From Gyrodactylus bullatarudis (Eukaryota > Platyhelminthes > Monogenea > Gyrodactylidea > Gyrodactylidae): a stretch of 64,000 nucleotides of DNA. The position numbers and the translations under genes are program-made. Positions 61,601 to 64,000 of the stretch are shown here, piece by piece; positions within the stretch are counted from its first letter, which is position 1, and each line of letters opens with the position of its first letter. The notes under the pieces are model-generated. The model was not told the DNA's origin. It saw only the letters and a program-made list of their open reading frames with translations, and made no database searches. The stretch lies in assembly GCA_012064415.1 (NCBI GenBank), contig SSNU01000063.1:593977-657976 (forward strand). Direction: 5' to 3'.

Positions 61601-62380
61601 ATCTCAGTAATTGAGTTATTTACTTATCTCCCTAGCTATTATATCTTTAGAATAGTTATTACAGTTACTTTCATTTCAAAATTTTTACCAATATAAAAAG
61701 TTTTCTCTAGATCTTATTACTGAAATCGAAATTCTCACGTATTTTCAATGATTGAATTGAACAATGGAGAGAGTAGTTTTTGTGATGGATTGAAATATTT
61801 TCATCCTTGCAAGCATTTCAATGAAATGAATACTTCAAAGATACTTTTGAGGCACCAGAAGCATCAGGAATACTTTCTCATTCCTGCAGTGTTCTGAGTT
61901 ATTTTTACTAAATTTACATTGGCTTGTTGTAATGAAATTGAAGAAATGAAGTCAGAATAATTGATTTCTCCATTTAAATCGGATTCCCTGTAATATTATA
62001 AATGAGTGAACGAGGAAATCCAGTAAATAGATTAAGACTTTTATTCTTGTTTGTCCGGAATTGATGTGTGCAATTATAATTTCGTTTCCCTCAGAACAAC
62101 AACGTTGTATTCAAAGACTTGAAGATAAAAGTTATTTCAGCAATATTCTTTTGAGGCATCAGTAAAGGGATGACTTTTGTTGAAGAGAGAATAATTCCAA
62201 TCGACAACATCTAAACTATGTAATGTAGATGTGAAAGGTAAACTTTTTTTCTGTTCATCGACATTACATAGTGAAAAGATACTTTTAATTAAAAAAATGT
62301 TGAATCAATTTATTAAATTAAAAATATCAAATCGAACATGGAAGTAGACTTCTTTTTCCATTAATTTATCAACTTACCAG
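58677..62380. other. Gene-free stretch with inverted and dispersed repeats
   Basis: 3.7 kb without a supported gene. An inverted pair at 59168-59245 and 59597-59664 (AGAAGATATATTTATGACCA and inverse) delimits a roughly 500-bp possible element. Four copies of a GCATKTTTTTTCYGATCA word followed by a similar tail occur at about 59112, 59764, 60193 and 60269. An ATT triplet run lies near 60972-60993. Confidence 0.4.
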
Positions 62381-62463
62381 AGAAAAAATATCAGTATGTT
62401 GTCAGATGATGATCGTCTGGAGAATGATACTGTGATGACTACTGGTTATCTTATTAAACAGAC
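62381..62463 (+). CDS. Possible first or internal exon of an unknown gene
   Basis: After TTACCAG at 62374-62380 an open segment contains an ATG at 62396 and reads MLSDDDRLENDTVMTTGYLI, ending at the donor GTACGT at 62464. The acidic, codon-balanced composition and flanking splice signals look exon-like, but no downstream partner exon is recognised within the next 1.5 kb. It could be the 5' exon of a gene with long introns, or chance. Confidence 0.25.
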
Positions 62464-63868
62464 GGTACGTGGATCTTCAACTTCAACATTTCTACATAAT
62501 ACATGATATGTGAGCGAAAACTACGATCTATACCTTTTTCAGATGAATTTCGTATTATTCAGTTTTCAATTTCGTACAATTTCAATTGAATATTGTAAAT
62601 TTTCAAATCGTTTTCTTATGCATAATAAATTAATTCATTAAATAAAAATATTTTCAAATCGTTTTCGTACTAAAGGGTAATGAATTTCGTAAATTTACAA
62701 ATCGTTTTCGTAACATACTTTCTATCGTAAAATACTTGTGTTATTTTTCAATTCAATTTTGTAAATTGAAGTTTTCTATTTCGTTAATTTACAAATGGTT
62801 TTCATAAAACTAGGTAATCAATTTCCCATATTATTATAAATTTATTTATTTTTTCAAGTCTTTTAATTCTGTAACAACTTGGTAGTATTTTTCAACATGA
62901 TAACAACAAGAACCTATTTTATCATTTATTTATGTATTTTCATTCAGTTCTTAACTATTATCTATTTTTGTGTAAAATGAACTCATTTGACACACCACAC
63001 GGTTCAGTATGCTGGATAAAAAAGAAGATTTTCTAGCAAAGTTAAAGAGAACTTCTAATCAGATTGAAAATGTTTCATCGAAAAAATGCTCACATTTTTT
63101 ATTCTGATCTTCTGCAATACATTAATGTCTGTAGTAAGAGAGCAAGGGATGGATGTTAACTGCCAGCCCCACCCTATCTGATCAAAAAAAAGCTATTCAA
63201 CATTACCCAAATTATGATTGATCTATCATCTGTATATAGAGCTCTGTATGCTCTCTATTGAATATGTAGCTGTTAATATTATTATTATATTTGATATACA
63301 ATATCTGTATCATCATATGGGAACCAGTTATAGTCCTTGTGATAATCAGAATGATTCTTTATTCAATCTCTGTGTGTTACTTGACAAATTTATCTTTCAG
63401 TGTGTGTTGCATACACACAACAAGTAGTATATAATATTTTAAAAAGGAAAGACTATGGAGAATATTTGACACGATCGTGTTTGATTATCATCAATCACTT
63501 TTTTACTTCACGACCTACACTCGAGTTTATGATTCCACATTACATGGTGTCCTCGTTTTAGATTTATCTATCCAATATCTAAAATGGATAATTACAATTA
63601 TTATTATCATAAATCCAGTAGAGGGATTTGAAGAGAGATTCTTGGCCTAATAATTATAATTAATAGCAAGTTTCAGTGTGACTGTAGTCCTTCATAATTC
63701 AATGGTCTTTGGGTCAACTTAATAAAGATACTGCAGTGACCAGACATGAAAAATAAGATTTTTATTTGAAAAAACTAGTGAAATAGTTATAGCATTCGAA
63801 ATAATTTTTACAATCTGCAACATTTTCTGATGTTTTAAAATACTGTATTAAAAAAATGCGCTGGGACT
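62464..63868. other. Gene-free stretch
   Basis: 1.4 kb. The part at 62530-62825 is the second copy of the TTTCGTAAATTTACAAAT repeat seen at 53980-54185. Nothing else is supported. Confidence 0.35.
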
Positions 63869-64000
63869 TTAAGAGTTAAAATCTAATTGGAATCTATCTC
63901 TGAGAGGATGCAAGGGCGTCAATAGAATATCCTCTTGAGGAGGAGGAGTGTAGATGAGGTGGAATCCTGCAAATGCGACCATTCTTCTCACCCAAATAAG
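63869..64000 (-). CDS. 3'-terminal exon of an unrecognised gene, cut by the window edge
   Basis: The minus strand is open from the edge to TAA at 63871-63869: 43 codons including RRMVAFAGFHLIYTPPPQED and then LLTPLHPLRDRFQLDFNS. The DNA is clearly more GC-rich than its surroundings, and the proline-rich, balanced composition supports real coding. No family is recognised from this short piece. The rest lies beyond 64000. Confidence 0.45.
   Translation of the reverse strand, partial: LIWVRRMVAFAGFHLIYTPPPQEDILLTPLHPLRDRFQLDFNS

Overview
This window looks like nuclear DNA of a small, AT-rich, gene-compact metazoan. Protein-coding genes are interrupted by GT-AG introns and include animal-type families: a Ly6/quiver protein, a tetraspanin, a Shaker-type K+ channel and the ciliary protein B9D2. 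The B9D2 gene implies a lineage that keeps cilia. Many introns are only 23-40 nt long. Such introns are rare in animals and recall reports for 'mesozoan' parasites (dicyemids, orthonectids), but the taxon cannot be fixed from this window and that link is only a hypothesis.

Layout. Positions 1-11.9 kb are gene-dense: a Ly6/quiver-like gene, an unknown gene on the minus strand, a polypyrimidine-tract-binding protein (PTB), a leucine-rich-repeat protein, a HINT3-like HIT protein divergent from the TFIIH helicase XPD/ERCC2, and SURF4 divergent from B9D2. From 11.9 to 28.8 kb I recognise no host gene. This stretch is filled with fold-back/long-TIR mobile elements, several sharing the end AAAGCTAGTTRATATGAAG. 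From 28.8 to 38.8 kb genes resume: an EF-hand mitochondrial carrier (SCaMC/SLC25A24-like), ribosomal protein L12 (uL11), a sodium symporter that looks prokaryote-type, two intronless divergent actins and a small membrane protein. From 39 to 42.7 kb there is a decayed LTR-retrotransposon piece, a second small membrane protein and a short TIR element. From 42.7 to 52.1 kb lie two tandem MFS transporters with a block that appears identical, a hAT-type MITE with an 8-bp target duplication, a tetraspanin, U1-70K and an intronless Kv1 channel. From 52.1 kb to the end there are more fold-back elements, a 2.4-kb inverted repeat, and at the right edge the last exon of an unrecognised gene.

The neighbours do not form a pathway. 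Most are housekeeping genes for RNA processing (PTB, U1-70K), repair and transcription (XPD), translation (L12), and secretion or cilia (SURF4, B9D2), mixed with membrane transporters. Several pairs are divergent with short shared upstream regions, the tightest being 95 bp between the HIT gene and XPD. Exon models were built by hand from reading frame, splice consensus and remembered family conservation; no alignment or transcript data were available.
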